Below are positions 1 through 8,658 of a stretch of DNA of 45,213 nt, one piece after another. Each line of letters opens with the position of its first letter. Positions within the stretch are counted from its first letter, which is position 1. A program made the position numbers and the translations under genes. The notes under the pieces were generated by a model. That model was not told where the DNA came from, made no database searches, and saw only the letters and a list, made by a program, of their open reading frames with translations. Source of the DNA: an uncultured Erysipelotrichaceae bacterium (GTDB lineage: Bacteria; Bacillota_I; Bacilli_A; RF39; UBA660); the NCBI GenBank assembly GCA_902767245.1, contig CACXGO010000029.1:95598-140810 (forward strand), given 5' to 3'.

Positions 1-2604
1 ATTATTATTATACTTTCCTCTATATTCAGTTATTATATGATTGGTCAAGTAAAATCCAAATGCTTCATATTCAAAATCCATTAATTCACGTTTTGAATAG
101 TCAACACTAAACTCTAAAATTGGTTTTGGTATTTCATCACTTTGAACAGCAATCTCAGCATAGTTTATTAATTGATCAAGTGAATTAATCAAAGTTTTTG
201 TATTGTATCCAAATTCAACTAATGCACCAGATAAAATTAAGCTTTCAAGCGTTTTTTTGTTTACACTTTTACCATATACTCTTTTAATAAAGTCAAATAT
301 ATCTTTATAATTACCTTTTTTTCTTTCTTCAATTATGGTATTTACTGATGCTATTCCAAGATTTTTAATAGCAGAAAGTGGAAATCTAAGTCCAAATTCT
401 TCAATAACATAACTATTAGAACTGGTTAAAACACTTGGTTTCAATATTTCCAATCCTGATTCTTTACATTCATAAATATATGATGCAGTTTTTTCACTTC
501 CACTAACCATTGATAAAAGGTTTTTCATAAAATACTTATAATAATGAGCTTTTAAATAGGCCATTTCAAAAGCAATTTTAGAATAAGCAACAGAATGAGC
601 CCGGTTAAAACCATATTCCGCAAATTTTAAAATCAAATTGTATATTTTTTCGGCTTTAACCTTTTCATGACCAAGTTTAACACTATTTTCAATAAATTTT
701 TTCTTCTCGGCTAGTAATATTTCTTCTTTTTTCTTACTCATTGCCTTCCTTAAAAGATCAGCTTCTGCTAATGAATAACCCGCCAGTTTAGAAGCAATTT
801 GCATAATTTGTTCTTGATAAATAATAATCCCGTAAGTTGGTTTTAAAATATCAATTAAAGCATCATCGATATAATCAATTTTTTCCGTGCCATTTTTACG
901 TTTAATATAAGAGTCAATGTTTTTCATTGGACCTGGACGATAAAGTGCTATGGCAGCAACAACATCCTCAAAATTAGTTGGTTTAAACTTTCTTAAAAAA
1001 TTCATCATTCCTTCAGACTCAAATTGAAAAATACCGGTTGTCTTAGCTCTATTAAATATAGAAATAGTAGCTTTATCATTTAAAGGAATATCATTTAAAT
1101 TTATTTTGATGTTATCCTTTTCTAAATCTTTTAAAGTATCATTCAATAATGTCAAATTCCTTAAAGCTAAAAAATCCATTTTAAGTAAACCTAAGCTTTC
1201 TAAATATTCCATTGAATAACCAGTAATATAAAAATTTTCATGATTTTTTTCTAGAGGAATTACTTCGTCTAAGTCAATTTCTGACATAACAATACCTGCT
1301 GCATGAATTGAAGTATGACGTTTAAGCCCCTCAAGTTTCATCGCAACTTTATATAGATGTTTTAAATCATCATTGATTTTTAATGCTTTCTTTAATTTTT
1401 CATTATTATTATAATTATCAATAAGACTAAGATTAGAATTTATAAAAGAAGCTAAGTATTCAACATCTATATTCATAACACGGCCTAAATCACGAATTAT
1501 TTGTTTAGATCCGAGTGTTCCATAAGTAATTATTGGAGCCACTTTTTTTTCACCGTATTTTTGAATACAATAATCAATTACTTCCCCACGACGATTGAAT
1601 TCAAAATCAACATCAATATCAGGCATACTTATTCTTTCAGGGTTTAAAAAGCGTTCAAAGAGCAAATTATATTTTAAGGGATCTATTTCAGTTATATTTA
1701 ATAAATATGAAACAAGTGATCCTGCAGCACTACCTCTCCCCGCTCCTACTAAAATCCCATTTTCTTTAGCAAATTTAACATAATCTTGAACGATTAGGAA
1801 GTAGTTACAAAATCCCATTTTATTAATAATATCTAATTCATATTTAAGTCTTTCCTGATATAAAGATCCAACTTTAGAACCAAATATTCGTTTTAAACCA
1901 TCAATACATAATTTTTTTAAATATGTATAACTATCCATATTATCTGGACATTTATAAATTGGAAGCAAATTTGTTTCATATTCTAATTCCAGATTGCAAG
2001 AATCAATAACATATTTGTTATTTTCATTCATTAATTTTGTATCTAATTTTAAATATAAATCATCTAAATCTAATTCAAATGGTTCCTTTAACCCATCTTT
2101 AATTCCATATAAATATTTAATATACTCACAATCTTCTTCATTTAAGTAAAGGACTTTGTTCATATAAAGTTTATTGGTTTCTTTGATTAAATATTTTTCA
2201 TCTTCATTTTTAAAAGAAATAAAGATTTCTTCATAAAATTTTGCAAGTTTTTCATATATTTCTTTTGATTCATAAGGAACTATACAAATTAAGTCATTGG
2301 CATGATCCTCTAAATAAGAAATTGTTTTTTCATTTGAAGTGATTTTCAAAAGGTTTTTATAACCTTTAAAATTTTTAGCATATAGAATAATGACAAAATT
2401 ATTAATATTTACTTCTAAACCAATTATTGGTTTTATATTATTTTTTTTACAAGCATTATAAAATTCCATTACTCCGTACATATTACTATCTGCAATATTA
2501 AGAGTGGTCAAATGATTCTTTAAAGCAAAGTTAACTAAATCATTTACTTTTATCATACTTGATAATAATGAATACTCAGTTTTTATATTTAAAGGTGTAA
2601 TCAT
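1..2604 (-). CDS. dnaE: DNA polymerase III subunit alpha (DnaE type), 3' end outside the window
   Basis: Replicative C-family DNA polymerase. The 868 codons present contain the family signature GAGRGSAAGS, the catalytic aspartates in PDIDVDF (D329, D331), a third candidate aspartate D477 in KMDFLALR, and the fingers-region motif YRPGPM. The finger and tandem-helix regions continue to the window edge and no stop codon is reached, so the C-terminal OB-fold region is missing here. The N-terminal PHP domain is recognisable (TEYSLL, IADSNMYG), but the usual metal-binding HxHT and TDH motifs read NIKT and ADSN. A PHP nuclease activity is therefore unlikely. Start: ATG at 2604 preceded by GGAAGTGAT. 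It has its own promoter, divergent from rpmB. DnaE rather than PolC is chosen because no exonuclease insert is seen. Confidence 0.95.
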   Translation of the reverse strand, partial: MITPLNIKTEYSLLSSMIKVNDLVNFALKNHLTTLNIADSNMYGVMEFYNACKKNNIKPIIGLEVNINNFVIILYAKNFKGYKNLLKITSNEKTISYLEDHANDLICIVPYESKEIYEKLAKFYEEIFISFKNEDEKYLIKETNKLYMNKVLYLNEEDCEYIKYLYGIKDGLKEPFELDLDDLYLKLDTKLMNENNKYVIDSCNLELEYETNLLPIYKCPDNMDSYTYLKKLCIDGLKRIFGSKVGSLYQERLKYELDIINKMGFCNYFLIVQDYVKFAKENGILVGAGRGSAAGSLVSYLLNITEIDPLKYNLLFERFLNPERISMPDIDVDFEFNRRGEVIDYCIQKYGEKKVAPIITYGTLGSKQIIRDLGRVMNIDVEYLASFINSNLSLIDNYNNNEKLKKALKINDDLKHLYKVAMKLEGLKRHTSIHAAGIVMSEIDLDEVIPLEKNHENFYITGYSMEYLESLGLLKMDFLALRNLTLLNDTLKDLEKDNIKINLNDIPLNDKATISIFNRAKTTGIFQFESEGMMNFLRKFKPTNFEDVVAAIALYRPGPMKNIDSYIKRKNGTEKIDYIDDALIDILKPTYGIIIYQEQIMQIASKLAGYSLAEADLLRKAMSKKKEEILLAEKKKFIENSVKLGHEKVKAEKIYNLILKFAEYGFNRAHSVAYSKIAFEMAYLKAHYYKYFMKNLLSMVSGSEKTASYIYECKESGLEILKPSVLTSSNSYVIEEFGLRFPLSAIKNLGIASVNTIIEERKKGNYKDIFDFIKRVYGKSVNKKTLESLILSGALVEFGYNTKTLINSLDQLINYAEIAVQSDEIPKPILEFSVDYSKRELMDFEYEAFGFYLTNHIITEYRGKYNNN

Positions 2605-2623
2605 CTAATCACTTCCTAGTTCA

Positions 2624-2652
2624 ATTGTACTATAAATTAGTTTTTTTGTTAA
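2624..2652 (-). promoter_or_regulatory. dnaE promoter
   Basis: On the minus strand, TTAACA, a 17-base spacer and TACAAT lie about 20 bases upstream of the dnaE ribosome binding site. The call rests on match to the sigma-A consensus only. Confidence 0.5.
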
Positions 2653-2659
2653 TAAATAT

Positions 2660-2688
2660 TTGACTTATAAGCAATATTATGATAAAGT
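2660..2688 (+). promoter_or_regulatory. rpmB promoter
   Basis: TTGACT, 17 bases and TAAAGT with an upstream TGn (extended -10), ahead of the GGAAGGAG ribosome binding site of rpmB. Confidence 0.5.
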
Positions 2689-2725
2689 TATTAAAGCAAG
2701 TTAATTAACTGGAAGGAGTGTTAAT

Positions 2726-2905
2726 ATGGCAAGAAAATGTACAACTAAAACACCATTACATGGAAATAGAAGAAGTCATGCATGTAATGCAACAAAACAT
2801 GCTCAAAAACCAAATCTACAAAAAGTAAATGTTAATGGAGTTACTGTTAGAATGAGTGCTCGTGAAATTCGCGCTTCTAAAAAAGATGTTAAAGTTTCAG
2901 AATAA
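2726..2905 (+). CDS. rpmB: 50S ribosomal protein L28
   Basis: A 59-residue, basic ribosomal protein of the large subunit. It starts MARKCTTKTPLHGN, in place of the usual MARKC...GN start of L28, and continues with the family core SHA.NATK....KPNLQK and MSAREIRA. The length fits the roughly 60-residue family. ATG at 2726 follows GGAAGGAG with 9 bases spacing. It is monocistronic: its own promoter lies upstream and a hairpin terminator directly after the TAA. Only one Cys of a zinc-type pair sits at the N-terminus (C5), and C20 lies further in. Whether these bind metal cannot be judged. Confidence 0.93.
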   Translation: MARKCTTKTPLHGNRRSHACNATKHAQKPNLQKVNVNGVTVRMSAREIRASKKDVKVSE

Positions 2906-2907
2906 TT

Positions 2908-2932
2908 AGATAAATTGATATTTATCTTTTTT
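2908..2932 (+). terminator. rpmB terminator
   Basis: 8-bp stem AGATAAAT/ATTTATCT with a 4-base loop, followed by a run of T. Confidence 0.75.
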
Positions 2933-2938
2933 CATGTA

Positions 2939-2965
2939 AAAATGGCAAGTATTTCTTGCCATTTT
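2939..2965 (-). terminator. ABC-F gene terminator
   Basis: Stem AAATGGCAAG/CTTGCCATTT with a 5-base loop. It overlaps the stop codon of the ABC-F gene and, being flanked by A and T runs on both sides, may act for both strands between convergent rpmB and the ABC-F gene. Confidence 0.8.
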
Positions 2966-4586
2966 ATTTTGCCTCTTCTAAAGATTCATAATGCTCAACT
3001 ATTTTTTGATCATAATATACTATTTTTCCCTCTGGCAATATAAGTAATCTTTCAATGCCAAGATTGTTAACAAATTGCACATTATGAGATACAACTATCA
3101 TTGCTCCAGCATAATTTTTGAAAACTTGAGCAATTAATTCTTGGGTTTCAGGATCAAGATGATTAGTTGGCTCATCCAATAATAACATGTTAGCTCCACT
3201 TAATGAAATTTTAGCTAAAGCTACTCTACTTCTTTCGCCAGGTGATAGAATAGAAACTTTTTTATAGATATCATCACCAAAAAATAAAAATTTAGACAGT
3301 ATATTACGAAGTTGATTTTGATTAAAACCCAAATTTGATAAATTATCTATAATTGAAGTTTCATTGTCTAACAGTTCTAATTCTTGAGCATAATAACCTA
3401 AATTAGTTTTATTACCAAACTTTATTTCGCCACTATCTGGTTTTAATATCCCCATTATTAGCTTCAGCAAAGTAGATTTTCCAACCCCATTTTCACCAAT
3501 TATTAAAAATTTTTCACCTGCAGTTAATTCAAAATATAAATGATTAATAATATTTTTAGATGCCCTTTTATCATATTTAAATGATAAATCAGTTATTTTT
3601 AAAGGTTGTTTTGATTCTTCTTGATTCATGATAACATTAAAATTTATGGTTTTATTTCTATCTAAAATTTGAATTTTTTGTTTTTTTAATCTTTCTAATT
3701 TTTTTTCACGGTCTTGAGCCATTCTCTTTCTTTTACCTGATGAAGTTGCATATTTATTGACAATTTCTTGTAATTTTTTTTCTTCTCTTTCTTGAATTTG
3801 AGCTTGCTTTAAAAAATTTGCTTCGCGTTCTGCCTCTAGTTTTTTAAATTTGTCATAATTACCATCAAATAATTCTAATCTATGAGTTCTTTTATCTAAA
3901 AACAAGGTTTTTGTTGTTACTTGATTTAAAAAATCAACATCATGTGAAATTACCAAAACAGTACCATTATAATCTTTTAGATAATTAATCACATAATTTT
4001 TACTTTCCTTATCTAGGTGATTAGTCGGTTCATCTAGTAAAATTACTTCCGGCTTTGAATACAAAAGCTTTGCAAAAGCAACTTTTGATTTTTGACCACC
4101 AGATAGTTCTTTAATTCTTTTATTTAAAACATCGTCATGAATATTCATGCCATCAATAATTTTTAAGAGAACTGCCTCGGCATTATATTGATCCCAATAG
4201 TCAAGTTCCTTTTGGACTTTATTAATTTCTTTAAATATTTTATTTTGATTGCAGTTTGGAGTTGCTAATTCGTTATATAGATTTTGTAATTTAGAGTTTA
4301 ATTCATCAATAGGTCTAGCAAGTAATAGGTAATCTAATACATTAATATCTGTGTTTTCTATATCATCTGTTACTACTTGAGGAAGCCAATTTATCCGACT
4401 ACCACGTTTTAGTATAACTTCTCCTGCAGACGGATATTCAAGCCCCATAATGATTTTAAATAATGTGCTTTTACCAGCTCCATTTACACCAACCACACTT
4501 ATTTTTTCATTATCCGGAATATTTATATTTACATTTTCAAACAAAATTTGTGTTCCAAAGGACATTGTTAAATTTTTTATTTGCAT
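2964..4586 (-). CDS. ABC-F family ATP-binding protein
   Basis: Soluble twin-ATPase of the ABC-F group, which act on the ribosome (translation factors or antibiotic protection). Two nucleotide-binding domains are visible. Domain 1 has GVNGAGKS, signature LSGGQKSK and LLDEPTNHLD. Domain 2 has GENGVGKST, LSPGERSR and LLDEPTNHLD. They are joined by a charged helical linker rich in Lys/Glu (roughly residues 245-320), the P-site interaction region in this family. There are no membrane segments. The ATG at 4586 is preferred over the one at 4592 because GAGG lies 8 bases before it. The subfamily (YdiF/Uup/YbiT-like versus a resistance protein) cannot be fixed by eye. Housekeeping-type neighbours argue against an acquired resistance gene. 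Confidence 0.9.
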   Translation of the reverse strand: MQIKNLTMSFGTQILFENVNINIPDNEKISVVGVNGAGKSTLFKIIMGLEYPSAGEVILKRGSRINWLPQVVTDDIENTDINVLDYLLLARPIDELNSKLQNLYNELATPNCNQNKIFKEINKVQKELDYWDQYNAEAVLLKIIDGMNIHDDVLNKRIKELSGGQKSKVAFAKLLYSKPEVILLDEPTNHLDKESKNYVINYLKDYNGTVLVISHDVDFLNQVTTKTLFLDKRTHRLELFDGNYDKFKKLEAEREANFLKQAQIQEREEKKLQEIVNKYATSSGKRKRMAQDREKKLERLKKQKIQILDRNKTINFNVIMNQEESKQPLKITDLSFKYDKRASKNIINHLYFELTAGEKFLIIGENGVGKSTLLKLIMGILKPDSGEIKFGNKTNLGYYAQELELLDNETSIIDNLSNLGFNQNQLRNILSKFLFFGDDIYKKVSILSPGERSRVALAKISLSGANMLLLDEPTNHLDPETQELIAQVFKNYAGAMIVVSHNVQFVNNLGIERLLILPEGKIVYYDQKIVEHYESLEEAK

Positions 4587-4620
4587 ATTCATAACCTCAA
4601 CTAAAATATCAAGTATTTAA

Positions 4621-4629
4621 ATTATAACA
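4621..4629 (-). promoter_or_regulatory. Extended -10 promoter for the ABC-F gene
   Basis: TGTTATAAT on the minus strand (TGn plus consensus -10), placed directly in the T run of the preceding terminator. No good -35 element is seen. Confidence 0.45.
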
Positions 4630-4635
4630 AAAAAA

Positions 4636-4654
4636 ATAGCTATTTACTAGCTAT
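4636..4654 (-). terminator. Terminator of the 150-residue gene
   Basis: Stem ATAGCTA/TAGCTAT around the TAG stop codon, followed on the minus strand by a T run. Confidence 0.6.
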
Positions 4655-5092
4655 CATTATTTCTTCTTTGGTTGGTTTTCCATTTGGTTCTAAATTAACC
4701 CAACTTAAATTTTCATATATATAATATGGTAAAGAATTATCATTTGATATATCAAATAAATCAACATTATCTTTTAACCATTTGTTACTTGTTATCAATT
4801 CTTTATAAATCTTATTAATATCATTTTGATTTAATACTTCTTTATATCCCATATATTTTAAAGCTTCCTCTAAATTCACAGCATGTTTAATATAAATTGG
4901 ATCTTTATATTGAGCCGGTGTTTGAAGTTCAAAAATCGAATAATTTGGAGATGAATAAACAATATCACAAGCTTCACCTTTATCATTAATAATGAATAAC
5001 ATGCCGCGAATAAAACCAAATTCACGAGATATAACTTCACCAGCATAAACTTGTTTTCTTTTAACACTTTTTAAAGGATTTTTATTTAACAT
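4640..5092 (-). CDS. Hypothetical protein, 150 residues
   Basis: Not recognised. The protein is soluble and mixed alpha/beta by appearance, without signal peptide or membrane segment, and has one Cys (C42). It has a basic N-terminus (KNPLKSVKRKQ) and an acidic, aromatic C-terminal half. ATG at 5092 has a strong GGAGGAG site and a near-perfect sigma-A promoter upstream (TTGACA-17-TATAAT), and the gene ends in a terminator. It is therefore a well-expressed single-gene unit between ileS and the ABC-F gene. Nothing in the sequence suggests a specific function. Confidence 0.75.
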   Translation of the reverse strand: MLNKNPLKSVKRKQVYAGEVISREFGFIRGMLFIINDKGEACDIVYSSPNYSIFELQTPAQYKDPIYIKHAVNLEEALKYMGYKEVLNQNDINKIYKELITSNKWLKDNVDLFDISNDNSLPYYIYENLSWVNLEPNGKPTKEEIMIASK

Positions 5093-5115
5093 ATTCTCTC
5101 CTCCATTAATGACTT

Positions 5116-5144
5116 ATTATAAATATGTTGGTTAGCATTGTCAA
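5116..5144 (-). promoter_or_regulatory. Consensus promoter of the 150-residue gene
   Basis: TTGACA, 17 bases, TATAAT on the minus strand: a perfect sigma-A consensus. Confidence 0.75.
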
Positions 5145-5167
5145 ATAAAAATTTAATTTTTTTAAAC

Positions 5168-5198
5168 AAAAAGCACTTTTAATTCAAAAGTGCTTTTT
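5168..5198 (-). terminator. ileS terminator
   Basis: 13-bp stem built on AGCACTTTT/AAAAGTGCT, with a 5-base loop and flanking A and T runs, about 60 bases beyond the ileS stop. Confidence 0.8.
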
Positions 5199-5258
5199 CT
5201 AATTTTGGATAAATTTTCTTTATCCATTATTAATATATGTGAAATTTAAAATAATATA

Positions 5259-8200
5259 CTATTTTTTTACAACATCAAATTTAAATTCATATCCATTTAC
5301 ATCCGTGGCTTCAACTTTAAGCTCTTTTTTGATAATGTTTTCAGTTAAAGTTTCATTTTTAATATATTCATTAAATTTAGTAAATGTTTCTTCAACTTTA
5401 GAATCCGCTTCATAATAAATATCAATGCGATCAACAATATTAAAATCTTTGGCTTTTCTTAATTGTTGAACTTTAGAAACAATTTCACGAGCAATTCCTT
5501 CTAATATTAAATCTTCAGTTAACTCTGTATTCAAAATAATGAAATTATTATTTTCATAACCAACATTGAAGCCTTCTTTAGATGAAATTCTAATATCCGC
5601 CATATCACTTGAAACAGTATAGTTTTCCCCATTAACCATTATTTCTATTGTTTCATTATTACGAAGTTTATTAATATCTTCTAAAGTTAAATTTGCTAAA
5701 GATTCACTAAAGTATTTAATATTTCCTCCAAATATAGGTCCAGCAATCTTAAAGTTTGGTTTTACCATAAAATTCATATATTCAGAAACATCACTTATAA
5801 ATACTACTTCTTTAACATTTAATTCTTCTTTTATTAAATCGGTCAAATCACCTATTAATGATTTATTTGCACCATCAATTAAAGCTTCCTTAAGTGGTTG
5901 ACGAACTTTTATTTTTGCTTCTTCACGAACATAACGACCAATTGAGATTAATGTTCTTACTAAATCCATTTTGTTTTCAATGTTTTCATTGATTAAATCC
6001 TTAGAAGCAACTGGGAAGTCTTCTAAATGAACTGACTCTTTACCAGTTAATTTTTTAAATATTTCTTCTGAAGTATAAGGAATTACTGGAGCTATTAATT
6101 TACAAAGATTAGTTAAAACTTCATAAGTCGTTATATAAACACTTTTTTTAGAATTATCAAGTTCACTACCCCAGAATCTATTTCTATTTCTCCTTATGTA
6201 CCAATTAGATAAATCTTCTGATACAAAAGCAGTTACTTCTCTTACTACTTCATTTAAGTCATATTGATCATATGCTTTAGTTACAGTATCTACCAATTTA
6301 TTATATTTAGAAATTAGCCATTTATCTATTTCTTCCCTATTTTCATAATCAACTTGGCAGTTATTAATATCTATATTATCAATATTTGCATATGTTTGAA
6401 AGAATGAATATGTATTTTTTAGAGGATTAAAGAATTTGCTATGTACCTCTTTAAGACCTTCTTCATCAAATTTAAGTGGTGTCCATGTTGGTGATACATA
6501 AGCCAAATAAAATCTAACAGTATCTGCTCCATATTTATGCATAATTGTAAATGGTTCAACTGCATTTCCTCTTGACTTATGCATTTTTTGACCATATTTA
6601 TCAAGTAATAATTCATTTACTAAAACATTTTTGTATGGACTTTTTCCAGTTAAAAATACACCAATTACAATAAGTGAATAGAACCAGCCTCGAGTTTGAT
6701 CAATTCCTTCGGCTATGAAGTCAGCTGGATATTGTGATTCCCATAATTCTTTGTTTTCAAATGGATAATGATATTGAGCAAAAGGCATTGCACCTGAATC
6801 AAACCAACAATCAATAACATCTTTTACTCTTGTCATTGATTCACCACATTTTGGACATTTAATATGAATATCATCAACATATGGTCTATGTAAATCAATG
6901 GTTTTCGGATCAACTTTTTCAATTGCTTTTTCTTTTAATTCTTCTCTAGAACCTATCATTTCATCATGACCACATGAACATCTCCAAAGTGGAAGTGGCG
7001 TTCCCCAATATCTACTTCTTGAAATAGCCCAATCATTCATATTTTCAAGCCAATTACCAAAACGTTTTTCACCAACAAATGTTGGATACCAATTCACTTT
7101 TTTATTTTCTTCAATTATTTTTTCTTGAAGGCGAGTTACTTCTAAATAAAATGATGGACGTGAATAATATACTAGTGGACTATCACATCTCCAACAATGC
7201 GGATAATCATGTTTAATCTTTTGTTTCTTAAATAGTTTATCGTTTGCTTTTAGCCAGTCAATAACAACTAAGTCAGCTTCAAAAATATTCATACCTTTCC
7301 ATAAACCAGCCACATATTTAGCATCTTCACCAACTGGGTTTATATAAGGTAATTTATATTTTTTACCTACTTTAGCATCATCTTCACCAAAAGCTGGTGC
7401 TATATGAACAATACCAGTTCCATCTGTCATCGTGACATAATTATCACATGTAACAAAGAAAGCTTTTCCATTTACTTTAATATCATCACTTGGAATTAGT
7501 TGTTCATATTCTGTATATTCTAAATCCTTACCTTTATATGCTTCAAGTACTTCATACTCTTCACCTAAAACTGCATTTACTAAAGAATCAGCAAGAATAA
7601 ATTTATACCCTTTTGAACTAACTTTAACATATTTTTCATCAGGATTAACACATAATGCAACATTTGAAATTAATGTCCATGGAGTTGTTGTCCACACCAA
7701 AAAGTATGCATCTTCATCTTTTTTCTTAAATGGAACGATAACTGTATTAGCATCTATTTCTTTATATCCTTGAGCTACTTCATGAGAAGCAAGTCCAGTT
7801 CCACATCTTGGACACCAAGGTACTATTTTTACACCCTCATAAAATAAGCCTTCATCAAAAAACTTTTTTAAAATCCACCATTCAGTTTCAATATAATTAT
7901 TATCGTAAGTAATATATCTATTATCTAAATCGATAAATTGACCCATTTCTTCAGTTAATTTTCTAAATGTATTTTCATTATCCCAAACTGTTTCTCTACA
8001 TAACTTATTAAATGCTTCAATTCCATATTTTTCAATATCTGATTTACCCGTAAAACCAAGCTTTTTTTCAACATTAACTTCTACTGGAAGACCATGCGTA
8101 TCCCATCCAATTTTTCTTAATACTTTTGATCCTTTCATTGTATGATATTTACAAAATGAGTCTTTTAAAAATTTAGCAACCATATGGTGAAGTCCTGGCA

Positions 8201-8360
8201 TACCATTTGCAGTAGCAGGTCCATCATAAAATACCCAATTATCATTATCTTTGCGATTTTCAATGGTTTTATCTAGAATGTTTTCTTTCTTCCACTCTTT
8301 TAAAATACTAGTTTCTACTTCATAAACATCTCTTTTATCAAGTTCTTCAAATTTTTTCAT
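5259..8360 (-). CDS. ileS: Isoleucyl-tRNA synthetase, type 2 (IleRS2)
   Basis: Charges tRNA-Ile; class I synthetase of 1033 residues. The length and the motifs (ANGMPGLHHM near 51-60, WDTHGLPVEVNVEKKLG) match the eukaryote-like IleRS2 rather than the shorter bacterial type 1. The HIGH motif is inverted: G56-L57-H58-H59 in place of HxGH. The KMSKS loop reads K592-M-H-K-S596. The CP1 editing domain is present (TTPWTLISNVAL, GTGIVHIAPAFGEDD). CxxC pairs occur at WCPRCG and CWRCD. IleRS2 enzymes are usually insensitive to mupirocin (family knowledge, not shown here). It is controlled by a T-box leader with an AUC specifier and lies downstream of sepF-divIVA as in Bacillus. ATG at 8360 follows AAAGGGTG. 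Confidence 0.97.
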   Translation of the reverse strand: MKKFEELDKRDVYEVETSILKEWKKENILDKTIENRKDNDNWVFYDGPATANGMPGLHHMVAKFLKDSFCKYHTMKGSKVLRKIGWDTHGLPVEVNVEKKLGFTGKSDIEKYGIEAFNKLCRETVWDNENTFRKLTEEMGQFIDLDNRYITYDNNYIETEWWILKKFFDEGLFYEGVKIVPWCPRCGTGLASHEVAQGYKEIDANTVIVPFKKKDEDAYFLVWTTTPWTLISNVALCVNPDEKYVKVSSKGYKFILADSLVNAVLGEEYEVLEAYKGKDLEYTEYEQLIPSDDIKVNGKAFFVTCDNYVTMTDGTGIVHIAPAFGEDDAKVGKKYKLPYINPVGEDAKYVAGLWKGMNIFEADLVVIDWLKANDKLFKKQKIKHDYPHCWRCDSPLVYYSRPSFYLEVTRLQEKIIEENKKVNWYPTFVGEKRFGNWLENMNDWAISRSRYWGTPLPLWRCSCGHDEMIGSREELKEKAIEKVDPKTIDLHRPYVDDIHIKCPKCGESMTRVKDVIDCWFDSGAMPFAQYHYPFENKELWESQYPADFIAEGIDQTRGWFYSLIVIGVFLTGKSPYKNVLVNELLLDKYGQKMHKSRGNAVEPFTIMHKYGADTVRFYLAYVSPTWTPLKFDEEGLKEVHSKFFNPLKNTYSFFQTYANIDNIDINNCQVDYENREEIDKWLISKYNKLVDTVTKAYDQYDLNEVVREVTAFVSEDLSNWYIRRNRNRFWGSELDNSKKSVYITTYEVLTNLCKLIAPVIPYTSEEIFKKLTGKESVHLEDFPVASKDLINENIENKMDLVRTLISIGRYVREEAKIKVRQPLKEALIDGANKSLIGDLTDLIKEELNVKEVVFISDVSEYMNFMVKPNFKIAGPIFGGNIKYFSESLANLTLEDINKLRNNETIEIMVNGENYTVSSDMADIRISSKEGFNVGYENNNFIILNTELTEDLILEGIAREIVSKVQQLRKAKDFNIVDRIDIYYEADSKVEETFTKFNEYIKNETLTENIIKKELKVEATDVNGYEFKFDVVKK

Positions 8361-8382
8361 GTTTTCACCCTTTCCAATAAAA

Positions 8383-8592
8383 AAATCACATCCATATAAG
8401 GACGTGATTTACGTGTTACCACCTTAATTTATAGTATTTCTACTACCTCAAAAACTATAACGCGTTACCGTTTTAACTTTTAATTAAAATCATCCAGAGT
8501 GATCTTTATTAACATAACTTGTCAATTTTCACCAAATATTGACTCTCTAAAAAGTATTTATTAATAACGTCTCTTTCACTTGATTTATCTAT
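8383..8592 (-). promoter_or_regulatory. T-box riboswitch of ileS (AUC specifier)
   Basis: tRNA-sensing leader. On the minus strand the order is: stem I elements AGAGAC and GGTGAAAA (about 8530-8575), a specifier ATC within AAGATCACTCTGG (about 8493-8505) that matches Ile, the T-box core AAGGTGGTAACACG (8412-8425), and a terminator stem AAATCACGTCC/GGATGTGATTT (8383-8410) with a T run. A preceding GGTAACGCG (about 8461-8469) repeats part of the core. Uncharged tRNA-Ile would favour the antiterminator. Confidence 0.93.
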
Positions 8593-8596
8593 CAAG

Positions 8597-8625
8597 ATTA
8601 TATATATTTTTTTTAGTTATGTCAA
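8597..8625 (-). promoter_or_regulatory. Consensus promoter of the ileS leader
   Basis: TTGACA, 17 bases, TATAAT on the minus strand. The -35 starts in the base next to the T run of the divIVA terminator. Confidence 0.85.
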
Positions 8626-8632
8626 GAAAAAA

Positions 8633-8658
8633 AGACAAACTATAATTCAATTTTGTCT
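8633..8658 (-). terminator. divIVA terminator
   Basis: 7-bp stem AGACAAA/TTTGTCT spanning the divIVA stop codon, followed by seven T. It abuts the ileS promoter. Confidence 0.65.

Noticed and set aside
2964-4586. ABC-F protein as an acquired antibiotic-resistance gene
   Set aside because: No resistance-type leader peptide, mobile element or foreign base composition; the subfamily cannot be assigned by eye.
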